A stretch of 64,000 nucleotides of DNA from Bog-375 sp049698695 (GCA_049698695.1 JBAVYH010000216.1:1-64000), one strand, 5' to 3'; counted from the stretch's first letter, positions 1 to 8,690 are shown. Notes: generated by a model not told the origin, from the sequence alone. A program made the numbers and translations.

Positions 1-330
1 CTGCTGGCCAGTGTACTCGCGCTGATCACCGCGGCGGTGCCGGCCGCGCCCACCGCCGGCTGGGCCGCCGCCGCAATCTCGCTCAGCATCTTCGCCGTGG
101 CCGCGTTCAGTGTGAACATGTACACGCTGCCGCTCGATGTTTTCTCCGGCGCCCACGCGGCTTTTGCGATCTCCTGCCTGGTAGCTTCCTATGGCGCCGT
201 GCAGGCCGTCGTCTCGCCGGCATTTGGCCGTCTCATCGATCTGTACGGCTACGCGCCAGTCACGACCATTGCGGCAGTTATGCCCCTGGCTGCCTCAGCA
301 GTTCTCTGGAGCACGGGGTCGGTCGAGTGA
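1..330 (+). CDS. MFS transporter, C-terminal part
   Basis: The reading frame is open from base 1 and ends at TGA 328-330, so only the last 109 residues are present. They contain about three hydrophobic helices separated by short loops, with the FGRLIDLYGYAP loop typical of the end of major facilitator sugar or organic-acid carriers. The substrate cannot be told from this piece. The stop overlaps the GTG start of the glycosyltransferase downstream (GTGA), so the two are probably translationally coupled. Family assignment is an inference from helix pattern and loop motif. Confidence 0.6.
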   Translation: MLASVLALITAAVPAAPTAGWAAAAISLSIFAVAAFSVNMYTLPLDVFSGAHAAFAISCLVASYGAVQAVVSPAFGRLIDLYGYAPVTTIAAVMPLAASAVLWSTGSVE

Positions 331-1949
331 AGCAGCGGCTCAAGAGCTGGATTTTCGGCCTGCTCGGCAAAGATCCCGAAGCCGTGGTGGTGACGTTCGC
401 GACCGGCGATACCGAATTGTGCCGCCGCATGGCGGAAGAAGTGCGCGCGCTGGTGCCCGGCCGCCGCCACTTTGTGGCGACCGAAGCCAATTGGCCCGAG
501 CTGCGGCGAAAGCTGCGGCGCTACCGTATCGGACTTGCGCCGGTGATGCTCACGCGCCAGCCCAGCGCCCTGCGCCGCGCGGCGTACCGGCTGGCCCCGC
601 GCAAGATTCTGGCTTACAACTCACGGCTGGAGCGCCACCACCTGCGGCCCACGCTGACTTCCTTCTTGTTCTGGCGCGGCGTGCCGCTCGACCGCATCTA
701 CCTGCGTCCCTGGTGGTGGCCCTGGCCGAAGCGCGAACGCACGGTGACGCCCGCCGGCGACCGCGTGCTGGAGGGCCGGCCGTGTTCGCCGGAGCGCCGC
801 CGCGTCGCCGTGCTCTCGCCATATTTCCCGTACCCGCTGGCTCATGGCGGCGCGGTGCGCATCTTCAACCTGCTGCGCGAGGCCGCGCGCGAATTCGATG
901 TCGAGCTGTTCGCCTTCACCGATGACGATGCCGAGCCACCGGCCGCACCGGTGCTCGAATTCTGCGGGCGCGTGGTGCTGGTCGCCAAGCCGCGCTACCG
1001 CGAGCCGCGCTGGTGCACGCTGCTTCCGCCAGAGGTCCACGAGTTCCGCTCGCCCGCTATGCGAGGCGCCATTGCGCGCGAGCGCGCCGCTTTCGGTTTC
1101 GAGGCGCTCGAGGTCGAATACACGCAGCTTGCCCCCTACCGCGGCGACGTGCTGGTGGAACACGACGTCACCTTCGACCTGTTTGCGCAGATTGCGCGCC
1201 GCGAGCGTTCGCTCGCCGCCTGGTGGGACTGGTTTCGCTGGCGCCGCTTCGAAACCCGCGCCGTCCGCGCCGCGCGCCGCGTGGTGGTGATGTCACCCGA
1301 GGATGCCGAGATGCTCGGGCCCAAAGCGCGGGCCCTAGTGATCGAAAACGGAGTGGATTTGGAGCGCTTTCAGCCGGCGCCGGAAACGCCGGGTCAACGC
1401 CTGCTGTTCATCGGCTCCTTTCGCCACTTTCCCAACGTCGTCGCCTACCGCTTCTTCACCGAGCGCGTCTGGCCGCTGCTGCGCGACAAGTTTCCGCAGA
1501 TGGAGCTGACCGTGGTCTGCGGCCCCGATTACCTCACCTACTGGCGCGCCTTCGCGGATTCACCCGAGCCCGCCGCCGACCCGCGCATCCGCCTGCTGGC
1601 ATTCGTCGCCGACGTCCGCCCGCTCTATCGCGAAACCAACCTCGTCATTGTGCCCACCACCGTCTCGGCCGGCACCAACGTGAAGGTTCTTGAAGCCATG
1701 GCCATGCGGCGCGCCGTTGTCTCCACCACCTCCGGATGCGCCGGCCTGGGCTTGCTCGATCGCCACAGCGTTTGGATTGCCGATAAGGCGGAGCCCTTTG
1801 CCGCGGCCGTCGCTACGCTCATCGCCGACCCCGACCGCCGCGCGCAAATCGCCGATGCCGCTTTCTGGCACGCCAAGCGTAACTTCGACTGGCAGGCCAT
1901 CGGCGAGAAGCAGCGCGCGCTGTTGCGCGATTTAGTGAGGCCTAGGTAG
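327..1949 (+). CDS. GT4-type glycosyltransferase with extra N-terminal domain
   Basis: 540-aa protein starting at GTG 327 inside the stop of the preceding gene. Residues from about 155 onward form a two-Rossmann-fold glycosyltransferase: an acceptor-side start (VAVLSPYFPYPLAHGG) and a donor-binding half (LLFIGSFRHFPN, then GTNVKVLEAMAMRRAVVST), the GT4/GT1-like pattern for nucleotide-sugar transfer. Residues 1-150 are an additional Arg-rich domain that I do not recognise, itself starting with a Rossmann-like VVVTFATGDTELCRRMAEE. No signal peptide or clear membrane helix is present, so a cytoplasmic enzyme is likely. Role in polysaccharide or glycolipid assembly is inferred only. Confidence 0.8.
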   Translation: MKQRLKSWIFGLLGKDPEAVVVTFATGDTELCRRMAEEVRALVPGRRHFVATEANWPELRRKLRRYRIGLAPVMLTRQPSALRRAAYRLAPRKILAYNSRLERHHLRPTLTSFLFWRGVPLDRIYLRPWWWPWPKRERTVTPAGDRVLEGRPCSPERRRVAVLSPYFPYPLAHGGAVRIFNLLREAAREFDVELFAFTDDDAEPPAAPVLEFCGRVVLVAKPRYREPRWCTLLPPEVHEFRSPAMRGAIARERAAFGFEALEVEYTQLAPYRGDVLVEHDVTFDLFAQIARRERSLAAWWDWFRWRRFETRAVRAARRVVVMSPEDAEMLGPKARALVIENGVDLERFQPAPETPGQRLLFIGSFRHFPNVVAYRFFTERVWPLLRDKFPQMELTVVCGPDYLTYWRAFADSPEPAADPRIRLLAFVADVRPLYRETNLVIVPTTVSAGTNVKVLEAMAMRRAVVSTTSGCAGLGLLDRHSVWIADKAEPFAAAVATLIADPDRRAQIADAAFWHAKRNFDWQAIGEKQRALLRDLVRPR

Positions 1950-2080
1950 TGTATCGGTCAGCTAAAAGCGTGCCTCACCAACGGTATGTATGGCACCGTT
2001 TGGGGTGGCTCAGCTTGCCCGTGCGCTCAGGCGCCAGTCCCAGTCCCTTTTGCGATACACTGTTTCCCGCGGCGACCGGC

Positions 2081-2545
2081 ATGACATCCAAACAGCAGCT
2101 TGATTCATTCATCGACAAATTCACGCCTGAAATGGCGGCCCAAACGCGCTGGGCGTTCGCCTGGATGCGCCGCAGATTCCCCGCCGCAACGGTGCTGGTT
2201 TACGACAACTACAACGCCCTCGCCATCGGTTTCGGCCCCAGCGAAAAAACCTCAGACGCTGTGTTTTCTCTCGCTGTGTTCCCGCAGTGGGTGAGCTTGT
2301 TCTTCCTGCAGGGCGCCGCTCTTCCCGATCCGCACCGTCGGCTGACGGGCGGCGGCAAGCAGGCTCGCCATATCAAACTCAAGCCGCTCGAACTGCTGGA
2401 GGATCCGCAGGTCCTTTCGCTGATGGACGCCGAAACCGCTCGCCTCGGGCTATCCAACTGCTCCGGGCGCGGCAAGATCGTCATCAAGTCGATTTCGGCT
2501 AAACAGCGCCCGCGCCGCCCGGCAGCCGCCGGCATGCGGAGATAG
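2081..2545 (+). CDS. DUF1801-like protein
   Basis: 154-aa protein. The frame is open further upstream to 1949, but the conserved part begins at ATG 2081 (MTSKQQLDSFIDKF). The pattern LVYDNYNALAIGFGP, then a hydrophobic strand and a late GRGKIVIKSISAKQRP segment resembles DUF1801/YdhG-like proteins of unknown function. There is no signal peptide. It stands alone between the glycosyltransferase and a degraded gene fragment. No biochemical function can be given. Confidence 0.6.
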   Translation: MTSKQQLDSFIDKFTPEMAAQTRWAFAWMRRRFPAATVLVYDNYNALAIGFGPSEKTSDAVFSLAVFPQWVSLFFLQGAALPDPHRRLTGGGKQARHIKLKPLELLEDPQVLSLMDAETARLGLSNCSGRGKIVIKSISAKQRPRRPAAAGMRR

Positions 2546-2547
2546 GT

Positions 2548-2690
2548 CTACTCCACCACAGCGCCCGCTTTGCGGAAGGCTTCCTCAACGGCTTCCTTCC
2601 CCCAACCGCTGCACGAGCTGGCGGAGGGGCGGTAGCGTCTTCGTAGTCCAAGACCTGGATCGCGATCCGCGCCCCTTCCGGCCTCAAGCC
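2548..2690 (-). pseudogene. Relic of a DUF2103-like gene (3' end)
   Basis: Read on the minus strand, the last 17 codons before TAG (2550-2548) are nearly the same as the end of the intact DUF2103 gene at 4155-4457 (shared AVEEAFRKAGAVVE). Upstream of about 2615 the similarity can only continue, weakly, after a frame change, and no start codon with a binding site is visible. Differences from the intact copy fall largely at third codon positions, so the duplication is not recent. Interpreted as a truncated, frameshifted paralogue. Confidence 0.45.
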
Positions 2691-2821
2691 CTCACAAGTC
2701 CCGGCGAATCGCTCTGCTACCTTGATACGATTGTCGACGAAATGTCACTAGGATCTTGAGAGCGCAAGCTCGTGAACAAAAGCCAGGGGCAAACCCGGCT
2801 GAAAAGGGGGGTCACTAACGC

Positions 2822-3649
2822 ATGCCCATCAAGTTTACTGCGCTGGAACCGGGTCACAGGAGGATTGGCAGATACGGCTGGAAGCCGGATTTGCCCGATC
2901 ATCGTGACTTTCTGTATGCAACGCCGCCCGCTACAGCGGCAGCGCTGCCAACCCAAGTGGACCTTCGACCTCAATGTCCTCCGGTGTACGATCAGGGACA
3001 GCTTGGCAGTTGCACCGCCAATGCCATCGCGGGCGCCATCGAGTTCGATCAGAAAAAGCAAAAACTTCCGGAGTTCACTCCTTCACGACTCTTCGTTTAC
3101 TACATCGAGAGAGTCCTCGAGGGCACGTCGCCCTCAGTAGATAGCGGCGCCCAGATTCGCGATGGCATTAAAGCCGTGGCAGCACAGGGCGCTTGCAAGG
3201 AAACATCGTGGCCCTATGATGACCACAACACAGACCCCACTCCGTGCCCGAACTGCGAATTCGCCAAGAAGCCGTCGGCAGGCTGTTATACCGAGGCGAA
3301 GCAGCACAAGATCAAGGTCTATCAGAGGCTGAATTCCGCGGTCATCAACACCCTCAAGGGCTGCCTCGCAGCGGGAAGTCCGTTTGTCTTCGGATTCACG
3401 GTCTACCAGAGCTTCGAAAGCCAGCAGGTAGCAGATACGGGAATCGTACCCATGCCGGGGCCCCAGGAAAAGACGGTCGGCGGCCACGCCGTGATGGCAG
3501 TCGGTTACGACGACGCCACACAGCAGTTCATCGTCCGGAATTCGTGGGGCGTGGACTGGGGGCTGAAAGGCTACTTTATGATGCCCTATGGCTACCTTAC
3601 GAGCACGAATCTCGCCGACGACTTCTGGACCATTCAGACCACCGCCTAA
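2822..3649 (+). CDS. Papain-family (C1A) cysteine peptidase
   Basis: 275-aa protein with ATG 2822 preceded by an AAAAGGGGG ribosome-binding site. The papain catalytic set is complete: oxyanion Gln58 and nucleophile Cys64 in YDQGQLGSCTANA, His222 in GGHAVMAVGYDD, and Asn240 in RNSWGVDWG. The N-terminal segment GWKPDLPDHRDF is the short propeptide-like lead seen in bacterial C1A enzymes, and no clear signal peptide is visible, so location is uncertain. The stop codon overlaps that of a chagasin-like inhibitor on the opposite strand, which suggests an enzyme-inhibitor pair. Confidence 0.9.
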   Translation: MPIKFTALEPGHRRIGRYGWKPDLPDHRDFLYATPPATAAALPTQVDLRPQCPPVYDQGQLGSCTANAIAGAIEFDQKKQKLPEFTPSRLFVYYIERVLEGTSPSVDSGAQIRDGIKAVAAQGACKETSWPYDDHNTDPTPCPNCEFAKKPSAGCYTEAKQHKIKVYQRLNSAVINTLKGCLAAGSPFVFGFTVYQSFESQQVADTGIVPMPGPQEKTVGGHAVMAVGYDDATQQFIVRNSWGVDWGLKGYFMMPYGYLTSTNLADDFWTIQTTA

Positions 3650-4056
3650 CGTTCCAAGGCGGGCCGCACGTGGATGCGAAGCTTAAACTTCCGCGCGGGC
3701 GGCTTGCCGGTTTCCCAGGGGCGGCGATAATGCAATTCCATTTCGACCGTCCCTGGCTCGATCGCCTCGAAGTAAAAGTGCCGGGCGCCCGGCTTGCCAG
3801 GGATGCCCCCGGCCCCTTCGGCGGACGTTTGTTTTTCGTGGAGGACCTTCTCGGACTTTCGAGCCGATTCAGGCGCAGGGATCCACTGGAAGCCGGTGGA
3901 CGCATTTTCAGACAGGGTAATTGCCAACGTCTCACCGACGTGAAGCTGTATTTGACGCCCATTGAAACTGTCGTCGACCTGCACTATCCTGCTTTGCTGC
4001 GCGTACGCCGGCGGAATCCACAAGGCTCCGATCGCGAAGACGCAGGCTACTTTCAC
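3646..4056 (-). CDS. Chagasin-like (I42) cysteine protease inhibitor
   Basis: 136 aa from GTG 4056; the frame is open upstream to 4269, so the start is tentative, chosen because it gives a clean signal peptide (VKVACVFAIGALWIPPAYA). The mature part has the chagasin loops in order: NASTGFQW (NPTTG-like, residues 51-58), GKPGARHFYF (about 87-96) and RRPWE (111-115). Such inhibitors plug the active site of papain-type enzymes. A GGGAGG lies immediately against the GTG, which is too close for an ideal site. Tail-to-tail with the C1A peptidase; stops share two bases. Confidence 0.85.
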   Translation of the reverse strand: MKVACVFAIGALWIPPAYAQQSRIVQVDDSFNGRQIQLHVGETLAITLSENASTGFQWIPAPESARKSEKVLHEKQTSAEGAGGIPGKPGARHFYFEAIEPGTVEMELHYRRPWETGKPPARKFKLRIHVRPALER

Positions 4057-4154
4057 CCTCCCACAGTTTAGTCCATCTCGGATAAGAGAAAAGGGGCTTA
4101 CCCGCGGGCGCTTTTTCGGGCAGGCAGCCAGGATGAGCCGCCGCTCGGCCATGT

Positions 4155-4457
4155 CTACTCCACGACCGCCCCCGCTTTGCGGAACGCTTCTTCCACCGCA
4201 GCTTTTTCCCAGCCGCAGCTCACGAACAGTTCCTGCCGGGCGCCGGCGCTCAGCGCAATCGCCTTCCATCCGTTTTGGGTCGGCACGGTCACGCGGACAC
4301 GCACCTTGCCCCTGGCATCGCGCACCGGCCGGATCACGCCCGGAATCACCGAGCGGATTTCCGGGTTTGCCCGCAGCAGTTCTTCGAGCACTGGGCGCAC
4401 ACCATCGATGATGCTGTGCTCGACCTTGAGGCGATCGTGAGCCGTTCTCAAGCGCAT
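4155..4457 (-). CDS. DUF2103 family predicted metal-binding protein
   Basis: 100-aa protein from ATG 4457. The core EHSIIDGVRPVLEELL followed by a strand-rich RVRVTVPTQNGWKAIALS and a late Cys (FVSCGWEK) matches the DUF2103 family, annotated elsewhere as predicted metal-binding. No signal peptide or helix is visible. Function is unknown. A divergent relic of its 3' end lies 1.6 kb away at 2548-2690, so the protease/inhibitor pair sits between two related 3' ends. Confidence 0.65.
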   Translation of the reverse strand: MRLRTAHDRLKVEHSIIDGVRPVLEELLRANPEIRSVIPGVIRPVRDARGKVRVRVTVPTQNGWKAIALSAGARQELFVSCGWEKAAVEEAFRKAGAVVE

Positions 4458-4480
4458 TTAGGACTCGTCAGCGGTGTCTT

Positions 4481-4568
4481 GTGGGGCAGCTTGCTAAGCT
4501 GCGTGCCGATCGACAATCGGCACGCGCGGCGATTGACAATCGCCGCGCAGGATTCCATCCTGCCCCAC
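4481..4568. repeat. Nested palindromic intergenic repeat, copy 1
   Basis: The outer arms GTGGGGCAG and CTGCCCCAC enclose further inverted repeats (an AGCTT/AAGCT stem, a GTGCCGAT/ATCGGCAC stem, a CGCGGCGATT/AATCGCCGCG stem and a GGAT/ATCC stem). A close relative lies at 45415-45490. Folded, the unit would form a clover-like structure between two minus-strand genes. Confidence 0.75.
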
Positions 4569-4582
4569 AGAAGCCGCCGCAT

Positions 4583-5230
4583 TCATGCCCATCCCTCGCC
4601 GCCGCGCAGCGGCACGAAGCGGCACAGTGTCGCCACGTGGTAATCGATGCGGCCTCCCTGCCGGCACACCACGCGCAACTCCTGGTCCTCCATCTCCCCG
4701 ATTGGAATCACCAGCCGCCCCGGGTCCCGCAGTTGATCGAGCAACGCCGCCGGCACGTCCGGCGCGCCGGCCGGCACGGAAATGGCGTCGTACGGGGCCA
4801 GCGGCAAATATCCCGTCGACCCATCCGCGGTAATTACTTCGATGTTGCCGTCGCGGCCGGTGCGGCGCAGGTTGCGGCGCGCCATTTCGGCCAGCTCCGG
4901 AATAATCTCCAGCGAAACCACGCGTTTCGCAATCGCTCCCAAAACGGCCGCCGCGTAGCCGCAGCCGGCGCCCACTTCGAGCACTGTCTGGGTGCTATCC
5001 AGCTCCAGCGCTTCCGCCATCAGCGCTGTCATGTAAGGCTGCGAAATCGTCTGTCCATACCCGATGGTTACCGGCGAATCGCCATACGCCGCTACCCGCC
5101 ATTCGAGCGGCACGAATTCCTCGCGGGGAATCGCTGCCATCGCCTCGAGGACACGCGCGTCGTGGAGGCCGCGGCGCCGCAGTTGTGTCTCCACCATCCG
5201 CTGCCGCTCGCCGGCCCAATTTGGGATCAC
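4583..5230 (-). CDS. pcm: Protein-L-isoaspartate O-methyltransferase
   Basis: 215-aa enzyme that methylates abnormal L-isoaspartyl residues with S-adenosylmethionine, starting repair of aged proteins. Signatures in order: IPREEFVP, the family marker YGQTISQPYM (about 58-67), and SAM motif I VLEVGAGCGYAAAVL. Length is normal for the bacterial family. The start ATG 5230 is divergent from icd, with only 26 bp between the two genes. Confidence 0.92.
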   Translation of the reverse strand: MIPNWAGERQRMVETQLRRRGLHDARVLEAMAAIPREEFVPLEWRVAAYGDSPVTIGYGQTISQPYMTALMAEALELDSTQTVLEVGAGCGYAAAVLGAIAKRVVSLEIIPELAEMARRNLRRTGRDGNIEVITADGSTGYLPLAPYDAISVPAGAPDVPAALLDQLRDPGRLVIPIGEMEDQELRVVCRQGGRIDYHVATLCRFVPLRGGEGWA

Positions 5231-5246
5231 GCTTCCGCCTCAACCT

Positions 5247-5252
5247 TATAAT
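5247..5252 (+). promoter_or_regulatory. TATAAT -10 element of icd
   Basis: A perfect TATAAT ends 4 nt before ATG 5257 and 7 nt before ATG 5260. There is no Shine-Dalgarno sequence, so the transcript may be leaderless and start at the second ATG. No convincing -35 hexamer is visible. Confidence 0.5.
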
Positions 5253-5256
5253 AGCG

Positions 5257-6279
5257 ATGATGCGTCATCAGATCACGCTGATCCCCGGCGACGGCATTGG
5301 GCCGGAAGTTGCGGATGCCACCGCGCGGGCGGTAGAGGCGACCGGCGCCGATATCGAATGGGAGCGCGTCGATGCCGGGGCGCGGGCCCTGGCCGAGCAA
5401 GGCCAGTTGCTGCCGGACGACGTTTTCGCTTCGCTCGAAATGACGCATGTCGGGCTCAAGGGCCCCATCACCACCCCCATCGGCGGCGGCCACCAAAGCA
5501 TCAACGTCACCCTGCGCAAGAAGCTGGGGCTTTACGTGAACTTCCGTCCGGTGGTCATCCTGCCCGGCCTCAAGACCCGCTTCGACGATCTCGCGCTCGA
5601 CATGGCCATTTTCCGCGAGAACACGGAGGACCTTTACGCCGGCCTGGAGCACGAAGTGATTCCGGGGGTGGTCGAGAGCCTCAAGATCATCACCGAAAAC
5701 GCCTCGCTACGGATTGCGCGCGCCGCCTTCCAATTCGCCCGCCGCGAAGGCCGCAAAAAGGTCACCGCCATCCACAAGGCCAACATCATGAAGCTGAGCG
5801 ACGGCCTGTTCCTGAAATGTTGCCGCCAGACGGCCGCGCAGTTCCCCGAAATCGCCTACAACGAGCTGATTGTCGATAACGCCTGCATGCAGCTCGTGAT
5901 GCGGCCGGAGACTTTCGACGTGCTGGTGCTGCCGAATCTTTATGGCGACATTGTCTCCGATCTCGCAGCCGGCCTGGTTGGCGGCCTCGGTATCGTCCCC
6001 GGCGCCAACATCGGCGACCACCACGCCATCTTCGAGGCCGTCCACGGCACCGCCCCCGATATTGCTGGCAAAGGCCTGGCCAATCCTACGGCCCTGATGC
6101 AATCCGCCGAGCTGATGCTGGCCCACGTCGGCGAGCGCGATGCTGCCAAGCGCCTCAAAAACGCCATCGCCAAAGTTTACGCGGAGGGTAAGCATCTCAC
6201 CGGCGACGTTGGCGGCCACGCCGGAACCGCCGAGTTTACCGAAGCCGTGGTGCGCCACATCGGCGGCGGAGGATCGTAG
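5257..6279 (+). CDS. Isocitrate/isopropylmalate-type dehydrogenase (NAD-IDH)
   Basis: 340-aa oxidoreductase of the beta-decarboxylating family, best read as NAD-dependent isocitrate dehydrogenase of the citrate cycle. Visible motifs: N-terminal ITLIPGDGIGPEV, substrate-loop Ser in HQSINVTLRKKL, the RENTEDLYAGLEH segment, IHKANIMKLSDGLF, and the family signature NLYGDIVSDLAAGLVGGLG. EAVHGTAPDIAGKG supports NAD rather than NADP use. A longer upstream frame to 5185 overlaps pcm and is not needed. Homoisocitrate or isopropylmalate activity cannot be fully excluded. Confidence 0.88.
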   Translation: MMRHQITLIPGDGIGPEVADATARAVEATGADIEWERVDAGARALAEQGQLLPDDVFASLEMTHVGLKGPITTPIGGGHQSINVTLRKKLGLYVNFRPVVILPGLKTRFDDLALDMAIFRENTEDLYAGLEHEVIPGVVESLKIITENASLRIARAAFQFARREGRKKVTAIHKANIMKLSDGLFLKCCRQTAAQFPEIAYNELIVDNACMQLVMRPETFDVLVLPNLYGDIVSDLAAGLVGGLGIVPGANIGDHHAIFEAVHGTAPDIAGKGLANPTALMQSAELMLAHVGERDAAKRLKNAIAKVYAEGKHLTGDVGGHAGTAEFTEAVVRHIGGGGS

Positions 6280-6339
6280 CCGCAACGGGTCGCCGCCCCG
6301 CCTGCGCCCGCGCGCTTCCCCCGGCGTGATAATGGCAAC

Positions 6340-6492
6340 ATGTCCGATCCCCAGCCTGCCGCCGCCGAGTTCTACTGCCCGAATTGCGCCCAGCCGGTGC
6401 CCGAGCCGCTGGTGTGCGGCGACTGCGGCGCGCTCCTTTGCCGGACCTGCGGCAAGCCCGTGGAGCGCATCGACGAGCTGGGTATCGGCTGA
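6340..6492 (+). CDS. Small triple-CxxC zinc-ribbon protein
   Basis: 50-aa protein with three CxxC knuckles: Cys13/16, Cys26/29 and Cys34/37, enough to hold one or two zinc ions. A GATAAT at 6328-6333 ends 6 nt before ATG 6340 and no Shine-Dalgarno site is seen, in line with a leaderless start. It follows icd by 60 bp. Possible roles as an adaptor or nucleic-acid binder are speculation; the reading frame and cysteine spacing are what support it. Confidence 0.6.
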   Translation: MSDPQPAAAEFYCPNCAQPVPEPLVCGDCGALLCRTCGKPVERIDELGIG

Positions 6493-6641
6493 TGGCGCGC
6501 AACCCAAATGCTACCCGGTGCGTCGAAAACATACCCTGCCCCACGCCACCGGTCCGCTTTGCGAGCGCTTCTTAGTGTTATAAGAGGCTAAGGGTGTTTT
6601 GCTTACAGGGGATCGGGGAACGAAAGGAAACCAAAACAATC

Positions 6642-8585
6642 GTGTCTCGCAATCATAGCTGGCCGGAAGGTCGAATCGGACGCCGGAAACGCACAGCCGG
6701 CCTTTGTGTCGCAGGTTGGGCCATCCTGCTGCCCGCTCTTGCCTGTGCCCAGACGTACAACATTTCCCTCATCGCCGGCACACTGCCTACCCCACCCAGC
6801 ACGACACCCGTGCCTGGGTTCACCGGGGACAGCGGTCAAGCCCTCAACGCCGAACTCGACTCCCCGACGGGCATCTGGGTGGATTCGAAGCATAACATTT
6901 ACATCGTCGACAAGGATAACGACCGGATCCGCATGATTTCCACGAGCGGCATTATCAGCACCGTGGTCGGCTCCAGCACGGCCGAAGTCTATGCCGGCGA
7001 CGGCGGCAAGGCTACCCAGGCTTCCCTCAACCTGCCCAATGGAATCGCCTTCGACAGTGCGGGCAACATGTATATCGCGGATACCGGAAACAACGTGGTC
7101 CGCGAGGTGAACACCAGCGGCATCATTTCGACGGTTGCCGGGAATAATGCCTCTGCCTTCAGTGGGGACGGCGGACCCGCCATCGCCGCCAGCTTGTCCG
7201 AGCCCACCAGCCTGGCCTTCGATGCCGCCGGCAATCTGTATATCGCCGACACCAACAACAATTGCATCCGCATCGTGACCTCGGACAAGAACATCAACAC
7301 CTTTGCCGGGCAATGCAGCTACGCGCTTTTCGAGGGCGATGGCGGGCCGGCCACGAAGGCCAAGTTGAACAAGCCCTACTCAGTGGCGGTGGATGCTTAC
7401 GGCGACGTCTTCATCAGCGACACTGAAAACGAGCGCGTGCGCGAGGTGACGCCCGATGGCATCATCAACACCATTGCCGGCAACGGCACGCCGGGATTTA
7501 AAGATGGCCCTGCGCTCCAGGCCGAATTCTACAGCCCCTCGGGTATGGCTCTCGATGCCTCCGGAAGCATTTATATCGCCGATAAGACGAACTCCCGCAT
7601 TCGCAAGATACTGCCCAGCGGTACCGTGGTTACCGTCGCCGGCAACGGAAGTTTTGGCTATTCCGGCAATGGCGTGGCGGCCACCAACGCCTGGCTGGAT
7701 TTCCCGCAGGGCCTTGGGCTGGACCCCGCTTCCTCCGCTGTTTACATCGCCGACACGCAGAACGACGTGGTGCGGGAGCTGACGGTCTCGAATGCTTCCA
7801 GCCTGCCGTCCGTCAACACCGGTGGCGTGGCGAGCGCCTATGAGTTTGGTGCCCTGGCCTCGCCCGCGCCGGGTTCGTGGATCGAGATCTACGGCTCCAA
7901 CCTGGCTACCGGCACGCAAGGCTGGACCACCGGCGATTTCAATGGCAACAGCGCGCCTACATCGCTCGGCGGCACGGATGGCACGCCTGGCACGGCAGTA
8001 ACCATCGGCGGCCAGCCTGCCTACGTCGATTACATCAGCTCCGGCCAGGTCAACGTGCAGGTGCCTTCGACAACACCAACGGGCACGCAGCCAATTGTGG
8101 TCACCTCGGGAACGAATGTCAGCCCCAACCCGCCGCGGACGATCACCATTAGCGCCACGGCGCCCGGCTTTTACGCCCCGTCGCAGCTTCTGATCGGCGG
8201 AAACCAATATGTGGGTGCGTTGTTTTCGAACTCCAACACCTGGGTTCTGCCGCCGGGCGCGGTTGCCGGCTTCACCAGCCAGCGCGCCAAGCCGGGAGAC
8301 TATATTACTCTGTACGGCATTGGCTTTGGCCCGGTAATGACGAACCTGCCCGCCGGGCAGATCGCCCAGGGCACCAACAATACCTTGCCGGTCGGCTCCT
8401 TCCAGATTTCTTTTGGCGGCACGGCGGCAACGGTGAGCTATGCGGGTTTGGCGCCCGGCTACGTTGGCCTCTACCAGTTCAATGTGGTGGTGCCCAACGT
8501 TGCTGCCAATGATCTCACCCCAATTACCTTCACCCTGGGAGGCGTGGCCGGCACGCAAACGCTTTACACCGCTATCGGCAACTAG
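6642..8585 (+). CDS. Secreted NHL-repeat protein with Solibacter-type C-terminal domain
   Basis: 647 aa from GTG 6642, chosen because AAAGGAAA lies upstream and the signal peptide (AGWAILLPALACAQ) follows; the frame is open to 6594. About six NHL-type propeller blades follow, each with a (I/V)YIADT-N-xR(V/I)R core and an IxTVAGN turn (roughly residues 40-400). The C-terminal third has the acidobacterial TIGR03437-type domain (WIEIYGSNLATG, QVNVQVPS, ITLYGIGFGP, GLYQFNVVVP). Likely an extracellular binding or scaffold protein; the ligand is unknown. Confidence 0.85.
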   Translation: MSRNHSWPEGRIGRRKRTAGLCVAGWAILLPALACAQTYNISLIAGTLPTPPSTTPVPGFTGDSGQALNAELDSPTGIWVDSKHNIYIVDKDNDRIRMISTSGIISTVVGSSTAEVYAGDGGKATQASLNLPNGIAFDSAGNMYIADTGNNVVREVNTSGIISTVAGNNASAFSGDGGPAIAASLSEPTSLAFDAAGNLYIADTNNNCIRIVTSDKNINTFAGQCSYALFEGDGGPATKAKLNKPYSVAVDAYGDVFISDTENERVREVTPDGIINTIAGNGTPGFKDGPALQAEFYSPSGMALDASGSIYIADKTNSRIRKILPSGTVVTVAGNGSFGYSGNGVAATNAWLDFPQGLGLDPASSAVYIADTQNDVVRELTVSNASSLPSVNTGGVASAYEFGALASPAPGSWIEIYGSNLATGTQGWTTGDFNGNSAPTSLGGTDGTPGTAVTIGGQPAYVDYISSGQVNVQVPSTTPTGTQPIVVTSGTNVSPNPPRTITISATAPGFYAPSQLLIGGNQYVGALFSNSNTWVLPPGAVAGFTSQRAKPGDYITLYGIGFGPVMTNLPAGQIAQGTNNTLPVGSFQISFGGTAATVSYAGLAPGYVGLYQFNVVVPNVAANDLTPITFTLGGVAGTQTLYTAIGN

Positions 8586-8605
8586 GGCTAAGCGGCGTTT
8601 GTCTC

Positions 8606-8690
8606 GTAGGGGCAGGGCATGCCCGGCATGCCTTGGCAATCTCGCCGACCTGGCCTGCAAAGGGCCGGCGTCAAAGGCTGCCGGGGCTAC
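8606..8690. repeat. Dispersed GTAGGGGC...GCTAC repeat, copy 1
   Basis: An 85-bp intergenic unit beginning GTAGGGGCAGGGCATGCC and ending CCGGGGCTAC, related along its length to 29782-29867. Located just after the NHL gene, before convergent sixA. Confidence 0.6.

Noticed and set aside
7380..8660. A 426-codon minus-strand open frame
   Set aside because: Opposite the NHL/TIGR03437 protein and its repeat; antisense composition.
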